This document shows positions 1 through 10,925 of a stretch of 64,000 bases of DNA, in pieces; the stretch's first letter is position 1, and the number at the start of each line of letters is the position of its first letter. The translations under genes were made by a program, and so were the position numbers. Source of the stretch: Ceratopteris richardii (taxonomy: Eukaryota > Streptophyta > Polypodiopsida > Polypodiales > Pteridaceae); the NCBI GenBank assembly GCA_020310875.1, contig CM035417.1, positions 92,218,712-92,282,711 on the forward strand. Direction: 5' to 3'. The notes below the pieces were generated by a model, which saw only the letters and a program-made list of their open reading frames with translations, made no database searches and had not been told where the DNA came from.

Positions 1-515
1 ATCCCGGAGGTGTGTGTAATGAGTTTTTAGGTTTAGGGTCAATAGGAAGGGAGAGAAGGAAGAGTTAGGTTAGGTTAGAAGGAGAGGAGAGGAGAAGAGA
101 AGTGAAGTAGGAGTAGGCCAAGACCAAGAAAAATCCCAAAACATTTGCTAAATTAGTGTAATTGAGTTTCAGTCACCAAAAGTATAAAAACCAAAAATTT
201 TAGTTCAATTCTCAACTGTTCTGAAAAGCAGTATCGTGTGCGAGCAGCGATAGGTATCGCGAGTGTGGTATCGGGTGTTACAGGCTATCAAAGCTAGTGT
301 TTGAGCTCAAGGTGCCAGCAAGAGATCACAGAGGTAAGTCCCCATAAGATTGCTTTGGCAAAAACTCCTTAGAAGTGCACAAAAAATTGATTATTTGCGC
401 ATCTGGTATCACGGGGGGGAAAGGAAGAGTTCAGAGGACTTGTTTTTGTGAAGCAAGGGTGTAGAAGTGAAGAGGGATAAGAGAAATGCAAGGGGGAAGG
501 AAAAATTTTGATTTT
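1..515 (+). other. G1 upstream leader / possible end of 5' LTR
   Basis: No coding potential was found. A TATA-like string (TATAAAAACC) lies near 183-192. A weak primer-binding-like string, GGCTATCAAAGC, lies at 283-294 just after a TTACA that could end an LTR, but it matches the usual TGGTATCAGAGC at only 9 of 12 positions. Sparse TATCG motifs (near 231, 255 and 268) already occur here. The stretch cannot be aligned by eye to the 3' LTR at 14878, so calling it LTR is only a guess. Confidence 0.35.
332..339 (+). promoter_or_regulatory. Candidate 5' splice donor in G1 leader
   Basis: The string AGGTAAGT is a perfect consensus plant splice donor (AG|GTAAGT), upstream of the TATCG array. It could pair with a pyrimidine-rich acceptor near 1594 just before Gag, or with the acceptor at 10925 just before ORF3. 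Use is inferred from motif quality only. Confidence 0.4.
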
Positions 516-529
516 TGAGATATTTTGGC

Positions 530-1410
530 TTGAGTATCGCGATCGGTTGAGCTTTTGGTATCGCGATACCAAAAATTCCCTTGTATCGCGATACTCGTCA
601 AAGTATCGTATCATTGATTGCCAGCCTTGGTATCGCAATACCACTCGTGGTATCATATCGCCAGGTTGGTATCGCGATCGCATTTTACCAAAGTGGTATC
701 GTATTGCGGTCCACTTTTGGTATCGTATCGTCCCGTGTCCTAGTATAGTATCGCAATACCATAGTACTATCGTATCGTGCAAGCGGTGGTATCGTATCGC
801 CATTTGCATTGGTATCATATCGTGTCTGTCAGTTTTGTGTCGCGATACCATACCAATATCGTATCGTCCCATACCCTAGTATCGTATCGCGAGAATCCCA
901 GGTATCGTATCACCCAATTGTTGGTATCATATCGTGCAAACCCCAAGTGTCGTATCGTCTCTTTTTCGGTGTTGTATCGCGATACCATCTTGGTATCGTA
1001 TCGTCCCTTCATTGTAGTATCGTATCGCATGAGGAGATAGGTATCGTATCGAGCAAGCTCCAGTATCGTATCGTGCCCTTTTTGGTATCGGATCGTCCAA
1101 AAAGTGGTATCGTATCGTCTGGGTTTCCAGTATTGTATCGTCTGACTTTTCAGTATCATATCGTGGGAATTCTTAGTATTGTATTGTGAATAGGCCTGGT
1201 ATCTATTCCTCAAGTATCGTATCGCCAAGATAGCCAGTATCGTATCGTGATCAACAGCGGTATCGTATCGTCTGTTGCTGCAGTATCGTATCGCCTAGTT
1301 CTCAAGTATCGTATCGTGAGCGGGTGTGGTATCGTATCGTGGCCAGTTTGGTATCGCCCAAGGTAGTATCACCTCGTGTAGTATCGCCTGGTGTGGTATC
1401 GTCCAGATCT
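530..1410. repeat. TATCG-motif tandem-like array in G1 leader
   Basis: About 40 units contain variants of GGTATCGTATCG or the self-complementary GTATCGCGATAC, separated by short variable spacers. Counting unit starts from about 535 to 1395 gives a mean spacing near 22 bp, roughly two helical turns. Palindromic units (GTATCGCGATAC or near) cluster at the left end and recur near 838 and 975; direct TATCGTATCG units dominate the rest. Spacers are not conserved, so this is not a simple satellite. Open frames that cross it on both strands are artefacts of the low stop-codon content of the motif. Confidence 0.85.
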
Positions 1411-1569
1411 TTTGAAGCATTTTGAAGGGCAAACTTGAAGCATTGGAGGAGCCACTTAGGGAGAGTTCCAAAGACCTGGAGAGCCTCAAGAGGGTGAATG
1501 AACTTGAGGTCAGGGAGAGTGCTAAGTAGTTGAAGAAGTGTCATATCTTCTGTTGGAAGTGCCGCTCAG

Positions 1570-2997
1570 TTGAGTCACTGCTCTGTCTATTCAGACACCT
1601 CTAGTGACTCAGAGGAGGAGATACCCATGGCTTCAGAAGACATGCAGGGCCCTGCCCCAGGTAGAAACTTCATGACTACTGTGGAGGGAGAGTACTGTAC
1701 CTCCTTACAATATGTTTCTACTAATTACCAGGAGATTCCCATCTACCTGGATGGCTTAAACAAATATGTGGCTAGAATGGTAACTCCCAGGGATGCCGCA
1801 TTTGTGCCCAGACCTGCTGTTAAGTATGAAGGAGGAGCATACATGGACAAGATAGGTCACATCTACATAGTAACCAAATTTCCCGATTTGATCAATGAAA
1901 GGGGAGAGTTAGAGGGACAAGAAAACTCAGGGAGACCAAACCCTGAGGAATTAGTGACAACCCCTAGAGGTAGGTCCCAGGTGACACGAGTCTTGAGAGG
2001 AGACTTGATACCTCAAGAAGACTACCTATTGGAAGTCTATTTGGTCCATGGATTGGACTTATTGCTTCAAACAGAATCACCAACCCAAGGAAGAGAAGAA
2101 AGTCCGATGACATTTTATCAGCTAAAGGATCCAAAAGATGAGACGAAAATAACATACCTAGATAAAAGTCGGAGAAGATATTGGTTGGTTGATGCCATAG
2201 ATAGGGCTCAACTGAAATACATGGGTTTGCCTGTATTTCCTCAGAGAGAGCTAGCAACCACCTCTCAGAACCCCTTTGGAACCCAACAAGAGGCAGAGCA
2301 CACCATGTCAGGACAAACTAGCCAACGGAGTGTTCCAAACCGTACTCATGTACAATTTGCGACTCCAGGTGTGCAGCCACACAATCAGACCCACCCAGGA
2401 GTAGGTACTCAATACCGACCATCGGTGATACCACTACCACCAATAGGAGTATAGCCTGGAATAACCCCAGTTAGACCAGCAGATCTTGCCTTCCCTGTAA
2501 TGCCTAGACCGCCAGAACCTATGAGGAAATTGAGACCTATTCAGGTGGCCAAATGCGTAAGAAATCATTATGACGGATTAGGAGAACCCTACGATCACAT
2601 TGCTGAATTTAAACAAGTTCTAAGGGCAGAACAAGTAGACGACTTCTTTGTGCAGTATGAGTCTTTTGGACTCACCCTCATAGGAACGGCTCTGACGTGG
2701 TTCCAGCCATTAGACCCCAATCAATTTGGAAACATGGAGCAATTTTTTCAAGAATTCATTGGGGAATTCACTAAGAGAGGGATTAAACACAATTCTGCGT
2801 CTTTAATCCATAGCTTTAAACAGAACCCTAATGAAATAGTGAAAACAGCTGCCCGAAGATTTAATCAGTATGTTGATAGATGCCCAGTTGCAGAGAGGCC
2901 CACTCAACAAAAAATGATTTCATTATTTTTTCGATGGACTCACAAATGGAACCCTAAGAACATTAGTTTACGTGAAGAGATTACAAACCCTGAGTGA
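1570..2997 (+). pseudogene. G1 Gag, N-terminal and capsid-like region
   Basis: One reading frame runs from 1570 to 2997, interrupted only by a TAG at 2452-2454. The first ATG of the frame is at 1570; the ATG at 1627 (MASEDMQG) is an alternative and follows a plausible splice acceptor. The first ~290 residues are not recognised. The second part, from about 2535, matches the retrotransposon Gag capsid pattern: a DGLGEPYDHI-type start, a GTALTWFQPL segment, then FFQEFIGEFTKRG and a RRFNQYV segment. The frame ends by a shift near 2975, after which Gag-like sequence continues in the next frame. Role: it would form the cytoplasmic virus-like particle. The copy is inactive as it stands. Confidence 0.75.
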
Positions 2998-5060
2998 GTG
3001 TCTTCAGGAGTGCATTGACCTAGAAGACAATCTAGCTGAGGGTCTTAAGAGCACACCCAGCTCCACTAAATCAGAAGACTCTCGAAGTACTATTACTTCC
3101 AACTCCAGTAATGTGGAGGAATTAGTGGAGCTGGTAGCAAAGAAATTGGGAGTCCAAGGACAGAGAAATTACCAACACCCAGCCTTAAGAGTGCCCATGT
3201 TACAAAGATGTAGTCTATGTGGAGGAGATCACCCTACACATATGTGTGTACGAGGAGGGACGGGCGTGCGCATCAGACATATCCATACAACAGATAGCTT
3301 CAACAAGGAACTGCCCTATACTGCCACCTAGAACAAAAGTACACCAACCACACTAGAGAAAACTATCCATTCAATAGGCAATCACGACCTTTGCAACCTC
3401 CTCAATATCGACCATACGAATATCCACCTAGAGAGCCAGGCAGAGAGATGCCCAGGTACAATCCCTATCCAACGCCAACAGGAGCACCGAGACCATACGT
3501 GAAAGTACCATATCCACCACCCCAACCAGTGTTAGGGCCACAACTGTCACAACCTCAACAAGTGGTACTGGTAAAGTACATCTAGCGAGAAGAAAATTTG
3601 GAAAGAGCCATAGTGCCAGCTCAATGATGACCAGTATAGAATCGGCAAACCCTAGATATGAGATGCCCCCAGGAGATTACTATCCCTATGAAGCCAACAT
3701 GTTAGAATACAAACCACCATATGATTCGGCTTATTATGGATATGAAGGTTATGATCAGGCTTATGGAAAGGAGGTAGCAACTTTGATGTATACTGCACCA
3801 AAAGCACAACCACCTATGAGACCACCCATTAGGCCACTTGTGCTGAGAGGACCTTGTTATAGATGCGGAGGAGACCATTTTATTAGAGAATGTCCTCAGC
3901 CATACAACCCACCACCCCCTAGGACTTGGGAAGGATATTGTAATGAATGTGGAAAGGAACATGTTTTCCGAGATTGCCCTAAGAATCCAACCAAAGTCCA
4001 AGACATTGCACCAATTAATGTAATTGAAGTGATAGAAACACCTGGAAGTGATAAGGAATATACTGTGCCTTTAAAGGCCATTACAAGAGCTCAAACAAAA
4101 GAGCACAAAGGAAAACAACCAGAACGGGAACAAGAAAACAATAGAACGGCAAGTCCAAAAATTCAGATAGTAGAAGATTTAGAGGACCCACGTGAGAGTA
4201 CCCAGAACACTAAAACACAGAAATGGAAGGAAAGAAGAGAAAAGCTCAAAGATAAATGGATGAAACACATGCATCAGGAAAATAGGAAACAAATGAGAAA
4301 CAAACAAGAGCATAGAGAACAAGGGATCCGGGAAGAGGTTCCCATCTCACTGCTTACTCGAGAAGCAGAGAAATCAGGATCAATTCTAGCTGACCCAAAA
4401 CCTGATAACTTAGACATGTGGTTGAAAGCTTACCAAGCTAGAATTAAGACTGGGCTGAATGTAGAGCAACACAAAAAGTTGTACCCACAAGGAGAATTAG
4501 AAAAAGAAAGGCTTGCGATATGTCCAAAACTTATAGAAGTAGCACAAGCAACCTTAGAAAAGACTATCCCAGCCCTTCCGGAAACGAGGATAAAAGAGGA
4601 TCAATACAAAGAGTATGTCAAAGCCAAGGATAAAGAACCTAGAGAGCAGGTTGACAAGCATGAGCGAACAAGAACCCAAGATGAACTGATGTCAACCATA
4701 CGTGACCTAGAGGCTGAATGGCCAAAGGAGTTATGGAATAGACTCCGAGAAGAACAATGGAAGAAGAATGGAGTGACGAAGCCTCCCTTTGAGGAATTAG
4801 AGGTGGAAGTTTATCAACCCAACCCCAATATGGAAGAAGTATATGAGGAAGTGTCAAAGCTAGATAGAAATAGGGAAGAATCCCAGAGCATTTTAACCTT
4901 AGCAAATTACATGGGAGAATACGAAAAGGAGTCTATGATAATCCGAGCACCCATAGTACATGGAAAAGGAAAGGGAAACTTAGAAAAGAGTTCACACAAT
5001 CTAACGGAACTTAAGAAGACAAAAGTACAATGCAAACAGACCTTGGAGGAATTACTTTAG
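2972..5060 (+). pseudogene. G1 Gag C-terminal region with three CCHC zinc knuckles
   Basis: This continues Gag after a frameshift, in pieces at 2972-3331, 3391-3585 and 3624-5060. Three nucleic-acid-binding knuckles are visible: CSLCGGDHPTHMC (near 3210), CYRCGGDHFIREC (near 3855) and CNECGKEHVFRDC (near 3940). All three have spacing CX2CX3HX4C, one residue shorter than the retroviral CX2CX4HX4C. Pro/Tyr-rich linkers lie between the first and second knuckles. After the third comes a strongly charged Lys/Glu-rich stretch of about 340 codons with no recognised fold, leading to a TAG at 5058-5060. Expected role: packaging of element RNA. The function of the charged linker is unknown. Confidence 0.75.
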
Positions 5061-5096
5061 GTTGAACTGCATTTATGGGAGCAATTAGCGGGTCAA

Positions 5097-5654
5097 TTGG
5101 AATTAGGACAAGAGGAGGAAGATAAAGTGGGAGAATTTAGTGAAGGAGACGAAGGTAATACATGTCTACTTGTCACTTACAATGGGTACATGACCAAGGC
5201 CATACTAAACACTGGAGCAGGAGTAGGAATTGCCACCAAGGAAATTTGGGAGAAATGGGAAAAGCCCGCCTTACGGCCCACATGCATGAAGCTCCAATTA
5301 GCAGATGGTCGTGTGGAGAAACCCTTAGGAATACTAGAAAGAATCAAATTAACCACCTGTGGAGTTGAATTTGAACACACATTGGCCATCTGTAAATTTG
5401 AAAAGGCTAACAACTACGAAATGATATTAGGACGACCCTTCATGAGACAAATGCGGGTAGTGCAAGACTGGGGAAGAGATTCATTATACCTGCAACATCA
5501 AGGAAATACCACCAAGATAAACTTGCACACATTTTCATATCGAGATGTCCCCCCTCTACAATGGAATCCCATACACAAGGAGGAAGATGACCTATCCATT
5601 CATAGTGCTGGATCAAGCGATCAATCATGGATGCACGAGGACGCCCAGTTATAG
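5097..5654 (+). pseudogene. G1 retropepsin-like protease (PR1), catalytic Asp lost
   Basis: The segment lies between Gag and RT and in the same frame as 3624-5060, separated by a single TAG. The retropepsin pattern is clear: TKAILNTGAGVGIAT corresponds to the usual (L/I)(D)(T/S)GA active-site loop, and MILGRPFMRQM corresponds to the conserved ILGR(D/P)(W/F) region about 75 residues later. The catalytic aspartate is replaced by asparagine (NTGA), one G-to-A change from GAC/GAT. A retropepsin with Asn there is expected to be inactive. The frame ends with TAG at 5652-5654. Confidence 0.75.
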
Positions 5655-6239
5655 ATGTGTAAAGAAGCCAAGATAGAGGACAATAAGAGACAGCTATGGC
5701 CAATAGGACATCCTAACTACCAACCTATAGAAGACCCAAGGTATATGCCTCAAATCTTTCCGGATGAAACTTTTGAACCGCATGGATGGATGGAAATCTT
5801 AGCAACCTTAGATGTGTGTGTGAATGAGGAAGTACTAACTATGAAGGAGTGCATAAATGAAGAAGGCTATGATGTGAATTTATACATGGTTGTCCTTCAA
5901 GAAGTGGAAGCAGGAGAAACCTTGGAAAAAGAATGGAAAGAGGAATATGAGAGTATATAAATGGAACTAGAATTTGATTCAGAAGAGAGTTATCTAGACA
6001 CTATTCGAACCAAGGAGAAGCAGGAACCAACAAAGATCTTGGCAATAGAAGCCGCTCCCATACTACAAAAGCGAGAGGAAAATATGAGTAAAATCGAACC
6101 AAATCCAGACCTTTTCGAGGTTCCTGAAGATTTTAAAAGATATGAAGTAGAAGAGAGAAAGGTAGCCATTCAAATGCCTAAACAAGAGGCTCGAGAAGGA
6201 GAAGCGTACAACAACAAAGAACAAAAAAAAAGATTATAG
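5655..6239 (+). pseudogene. G1 acidic linker between protease and RT
   Basis: The frame of the protease continues, broken by TAA at 5958-5960 and TAG at 6237-6239. The sequence is rich in Glu and Lys and has no recognised domain. Position and frame make it part of the Pol polyprotein between protease and reverse transcriptase. Just after it (6241-6360), in another frame, come the typical lead-in residues of a Tat/Athila-type RT. Confidence 0.5.
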
Positions 6240-6240
6240 T

Positions 6241-7324
6241 AACAATGGAAGATGGAGAAGAAAGATGTACATACATAGGTAAAGATGTGTCAATGGAGGA
6301 GGAAGAAGAATTAATACAATTGATCCGATAATATCGAGACGTGTTTGCATGGACATATAAGGACCTCAAGGGTGTGGAACCCTCGATTTGTTCTCATAGG
6401 ATACCAATGACGGCAGATGCAAGACCATCGAAACAACGCCCTTACACATACAACGAGTTCTATGCTGCTAAAATTAAGGAAGAAATAGAAAAACTATTAG
6501 CGGTAGGATTCATATATGAAATAGAACACATTGAGTGGGTCTTGCCATTAGTAGTTGTGCCTAAGAAGAACGGAAAACTGAGGGTGTGCATTAACTTGAA
6601 AAAAGTCAATGCAGCCACCATACGTGACAGCTACCCATTGCCCATTACGGATCATCTATTGGAAAGAGTAGCAGGAAAAGAAGTCTATAGCTTCTTAGAT
6701 GAATTCTTTGGATACAATCAAGTAGCTATTACTACCGAGGATCAACACAAGACCGCATTCGCGATCGAATGGGGAGTCTATGCTTTCCGAGTGATGCCTT
6801 TTGGACTCACTAATGCGCCTGCTACTTTCCAACGATTGATGTGTCATGTTTTCAAGGAATTCCTGAAAAAGAGCATGGAAGTGTATCTAGATGACCTATG
6901 TACCTACTCAAATCAAAGATTAGACCACATTCCTGAACTGCGAAAGATATTTAATAAATGCCGACAATATTGAGTCTGCCTTAACCCAAAGAAGTGTGTC
7001 TTCATGGTAAGACAAGGGAAGATCCTAGGACACATAGTCTCTAGAAATGGAATATCCATGGATGAAGACAAGATTAAGGTCATCTTAGAGCTTCCTAGAC
7101 CTAAGAATGCGAAAGAGGTGCAAGCATTTATGGGACATTGTGGATACTACCGCCGGTTTATCCACATGTATGCCATAATAGCCAAACCCCTGTATGGTCT
7201 CTTAACTCAATTCACTTGGATAGAGGAATGTGAGAAGGCATTCAATCACTTTAAAAAAGAGGCTGAGCACAACCCCAATTCTAAAAACACCAAATTGGAA
7301 CAAGCCTTTTCATATTCATGTTGA
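6241..7324 (+). pseudogene. G1 reverse transcriptase
   Basis: The fingers/palm blocks of a Ty3/gypsy RT follow in order: YRDVFAW lead-in, LPLVVVPKKNGKLRVCINLKK, SYPLPITDHLLERVAG, YSFLDEFFGYNQ (first catalytic Asp), MPFGLTNAPATFQRLM and YLDDLCTYS (YxDD catalytic pair retained). After the thumb start, a TGA at 6971-6973 sits where relatives have Arg or another residue before CLNPKKC; CGA-to-TGA deamination is a plausible origin. The frame then resumes (CVFMVRQGKILGHIVS, RFIHMYAIIAKPL) and shifts by one base near 7270-7300 into the RNase H frame. A TAA also sits in the lead-in near 6330. The active-site residues survive although the frame is broken. Confidence 0.88.
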
Positions 7325-7680
7325 TGCTTCTAATTACGCAATAGGATGTATCTTAGCCCAACCAACCGATGAAGGAAAGTTAGATCATCCAATTGCCTAT
7401 GCGAGCAGACAACTGAATCAAGCTGAAAGGAATTATACCACTACTGAGCAAGAAGGATTAGGAATGGTCTATGCGGTGAAAAAATTTAGACACTATCTCT
7501 TAGCCAACAAATTCAAGTTCTTCATAGACCATCAGGCACTATTGTACCTAGTCAATAAGCCCTGCAACAGGGGAAGACTTGTAAGATGGTTTCTACTATT
7601 AATGGAGTTCCACTTTGAAGTGATAGTGAAAAAGGGAAACACGCATGTAAGAGCAGATCACCTTTCTAGGTTAACCCATA
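7230..7680 (+). pseudogene. G1 RNase H domain
   Basis: This is the first part of an open frame that runs from 7230 to 8672. The RNase H pattern is FHIHVDASNYAIGCILAQ (first catalytic Asp), YASRQLNQAERNYTTTEQEGLGMVYAVKKFRHYL (catalytic Glu) and FFIDHQALLYLVN (catalytic Asp), ending NTHVRADHLSRL. The domain looks complete. No additional archaeal-type RNase H, a hallmark of the Tat group, was seen between it and the integrase. Confidence 0.88.
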
Positions 7681-9548
7681 GAGAACCACCAAGTGGAGTA
7701 CCCGATGATCTGCCAGACACTTATTTGTTTAATCTGGAAGTTTGTCCAAAGTGGGTAGAGAAACTAATTCCTATACTTACTCATGGCCCACAACACTCAA
7801 TTACTAAGGAGAGCAAAAAGGAAATTCTCCAATCAAGAAATTTGCACATTATTGCTGGAAGTGTGTACTATAAGAATCCCAATGGTGTATTGCTAAGATG
7901 TGTTGAGGAGGAAGAACAAGTGAAGCTGATTGAACAAGCACATGTGAATAGATGGAGGACACACCAAGGGACTCATGGAACTGTTAGGGAATTAAAGAGA
8001 TTAGGAGTATATTGGCCTGACATGCCTAAGGATGTCCATGACTATGTGAGTAACTGTGCAGAATGTCAGGAGACAATCCCTGAGGATCATACGCCCATAC
8101 CTTTCTCAACAATAGCACCCAATTGGAGCAAAACATTGGTAAGTTTCCTGAAGACAAGAGAGCACGAGGAAGGAGTTAGCTTGGCACGAAGACGATCCCT
8201 AGAAGAGATGAGCAGGCATTATGTACTTATGGGAAGACATTTATTTAAAAGGGGAAAAGACAAGCAATTACGACTATGCGTGCATGAAGGAGAATATTTA
8301 CCCGAATTAGAGATGGCACACGCAAGTGCAGCAGGAGGTTATTTTTCAACTGAGAGAAGTGTAAAAATGATCCTCTTCACGGGCTTGTGGTGGCCAACTT
8401 TACATATGGATGCAGAGACATATGTAAGAAGCTGCGAGACATGCCAAAGGGCTAAATACCCAATTCGGAGAGATGACATGCCATTGAGAGCTATGGTTTG
8501 TGCGAGAGCATTCTCTAAATGGGGTATTGACTTCATAGGACCCATTAACCCACCGGCCAAAGGATCTCATGCCGAATACATCATAGTAGCCACATATTAC
8601 TTGACAAAATGGGTAGAGGCAAAGGCTACTAGAAAGAATGATGCTCAAACCACAGCTAAGTTTCTTTTTTAGCATATCTTCACTCGTTTTGGATTACCAA
8701 TTGAGATTGTGAGTGATCGAGGAACGCACTTCATAAACGAAGTGATAGAGTCTCTAATGAATGAGTTTTTAGTGATCCATAAAAAATCAGCCCCATACCA
8801 TCCTCAAGCCAATGGTCAAGTGGAAAGTTTCAACAAGGTATTATGCACAGTATTGACAAAAATTGTCAATAATGGGAGGTTTGACTAGGACAAACAATTG
8901 CATCATGCAATTTGGGCCTTTCGAGTTGCGTACAAGATTGCCATTGGAACTACCCCATTCAATTTAGTATACGGACAGAATGCAATTTTTCCAATTGACT
9001 TTTTGATACCTACTTTGAGAGTAGCCCAATAGTATGAATGGACCGGACACGAATTATCCCAACAATTAGACCAAATAGAGAAGCTGCATGAAACTAGGTT
9101 ACAAGTTGTTGCAGGAATCTATGCAGCCAAGAGAAGACAAAAGGCATATTACGATGCTCACATAAAAGACAAAGGACTTAAAGAAGGAGACCTAGTCTTG
9201 GTTTACACCTTGAAGCAACATGCCAAGAAGTTACAAAAACGCGGATATGGACCTCTAATCATAAATAGGATCTCTACTAGTGGAGCAGTTAATCTAGCCA
9301 CTTTAGATGGAGACATTCTTCCTAACTACATAAGCGGATGTAGAGTGAAATGGTTCATGGAGCCATTGACGGATCAAATGCTAGCATGTCTAGTAGGTGC
9401 GCAAAATAGGAAGAAAGAGGAAGAATGGATTAGACAAGAAGCAAGGCAAGAATCCCTAGAACGGATCAAGAAACGGAAAGAATGGATTAGGCAAAGAGAG
9501 GAACAGTATCTCCAAGGAGAAGAGCCTGTCCCTATGGCAAGTCCATAA
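7681..9548 (+). pseudogene. G1 integrase with two zinc-binding-like modules
   Basis: Two HHCC-like modules occur in series. The first has HQGTHGTVREL followed by CAECQ (about 7955-8070). The second has AHASAAGGYFS followed by CETCQ (about 8310-8445) and lacks the second His (GGYF for the usual GGHF). The catalytic core follows with GIDFIGPI (Asp), SDRGTHF (Asp) and HPQANGQVESFNK (Glu), the DDE triad. Stops interrupt it: TAG at 8670-8672 and near 8887, both where a Trp codon would fit, and TAG near 9031 after VAQ. The C-terminal part resembles the gypsy tail with GDILPNYISGCRVKWF, then a Lys/Glu/Arg-rich tail. No chromodomain is present. Confidence 0.85.
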
Positions 9549-9602
9549 TTCTGACACAATGAATGCTTACATGTCACAGCCTTACCTAAACCTAGGAATT
9601 GG

Positions 9603-10370
9603 CAAGACAGAGTACAAATTGATAGATGCCTTGATAGACTAAGGATTAGTTGCATACGTACTACTGTCATAAAAGATCTTCAAATGATTTTGAATCCCAC
9701 AAAGGCTCATATGATAGGAATTGGAGGTCAACTCATACAATGCATTGGAGCAACGATAGTATCGCTCCACCTAGGAAATTCTTCCATGGAACAATGAGTC
9801 TTAGTGTGCAAAAATGAAGATTTAATAGAAGATTTGATCTTAGGACAGGATTGGATCATTGAGAATGAAGTAAGCATCAACCTAGCTCAAGGCTATATTT
9901 CAGCCAAGATAGGGCACAAGGAAATTTTTAGCCTATTAGGGGAGAAACCTTCACGACAACCCAAAGCCATCGAGAGTGTAGAAGAATGCGAAGAAGAGCT
10001 AGTGGAACATGATTCGAGTCCCAATACCTCAGAAACCAACCTAGAAGAAGCAAAAATCTCAAACCCTAATGTGTCCAAGGAAGAGGTGAAATCATCCTAT
10101 TCAGTGGGTGAACGGCCAGACAATAAGGAGACCAACTCTCATGGATTTTCTCACACGACAGAAGGATCACTAATGTGGAAGACAACATTTAGATACTCGC
10201 ATCAAGGGAAGAACAAACTCAAATGGGTATGCAAAGATCAAGTGCAGAAATCAGAGACACCAACACCAACTCATGAGGAGAAAAAGGAGAACAAGAAGTC
10301 AACATCACTGAAATATGAAACAAAACGACTCTTGCAACTATGGCTCCTGAAGCCTTTGATTCAAGCTTAG
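9603..10370 (+). pseudogene. G1 second retropepsin-like segment (PR2) after integrase
   Basis: Downstream of the integrase stop, translation with frameshifts gives a retropepsin-like series: YKLIDALID, then a TAA where Thr/Ser is expected, GLVAYVLLS, an IFK segment, MIGIGGQLIQCIGATIVSLHLG, and EDLILGQDWI near 9830-9860. The spacing from the ALIDxG loop to ILGxDW fits the family. It is followed by an open acidic/Lys-rich stretch to a TAG at 10368-10370 with no recognised domain. A protease normally sits before RT, and G1 has one there too (5097-5654). A homologous post-integrase segment exists in element G2 (about 16755-16990), so the position seems ancestral. Function is unknown. Confidence 0.6.
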
Positions 10371-10903
10371 AAGGCACGACAACAGATATGGACTCCCAAA
10401 AAGGTCACAAGCAGCCAAGCAAGAGAGAAACAAACAAACTGATGCATTACATCGAGGCATTCAAACAATGCAGCCAAGGTCGACTCATCATAAAAACATG
10501 AGGAGAACAAACTCAATTAATAGAAGCCAAAGCAACCGCAAGGAATAGACCACCACAACAACATGGATTCCAATTGCACTCATGCAGTATCAAACACACC
10601 TAAAGTATGCATAGTAGGGCCACATTACAAGGCCAAGCATTCGGCACTTGATGTGCATAAACAAGTTAGTGGTGCACAATCTCCAATGGGGATTAGATCA
10701 TAGCTTCAACTTCCTTAGGAATGGACATACTATGTAGATGAATAAATGCTTCGGCTATACTAATGCTTGTTTTCTTTCAGAAAAAGAAATAAATGGATGT
10801 GGTAAGAGATCTCACTTATAGAACAAAGGGAAACCGAGTAACAGAACGACAACATATCACTACAATGCACTACACAGTTGTTATGCTTTTTGTTAAAGCT
10901 AGT
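10371..10903 (+). other. G1 non-coding spacer between PR2 and ORF3
   Basis: No open frame of note and no recognised domain were found. It separates the PR2 frame from ORF3 and ends in a pyrimidine-rich run just before the ORF3 start. Confidence 0.5.
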
Positions 10904-10925
10904 GAACTTTTCCTTACAAGTGCAG
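10904..10925 (+). promoter_or_regulatory. Candidate 3' splice acceptor before ORF3
   Basis: A pyrimidine-rich tract (GAACTTTTCCTTAC) is followed by AAGTGCAG, with CAG at 10923-10925 and ATG starting at 10926. This is a good plant acceptor placed exactly in front of the ORF3 start. With the donor at 334 it could give a spliced subgenomic mRNA. No direct evidence of use is available. Confidence 0.4.

Noticed and set aside
283..294. Primer binding site of G1
   Set aside because: Only 9 of 12 bases fit and no 5' LTR edge can be confirmed.
530..1410. CRISPR-like array
   Set aside because: Repeats are only 10-14 bp, vary in sequence and sit in a plant retrotransposon leader; spacers are too short and there are no cas genes.
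369..1544. Open frames through the TATCG region on both strands
   Set aside because: They arise because the motif lacks stop codons in several frames; the translations are repeats of VSYR/RYDT type.
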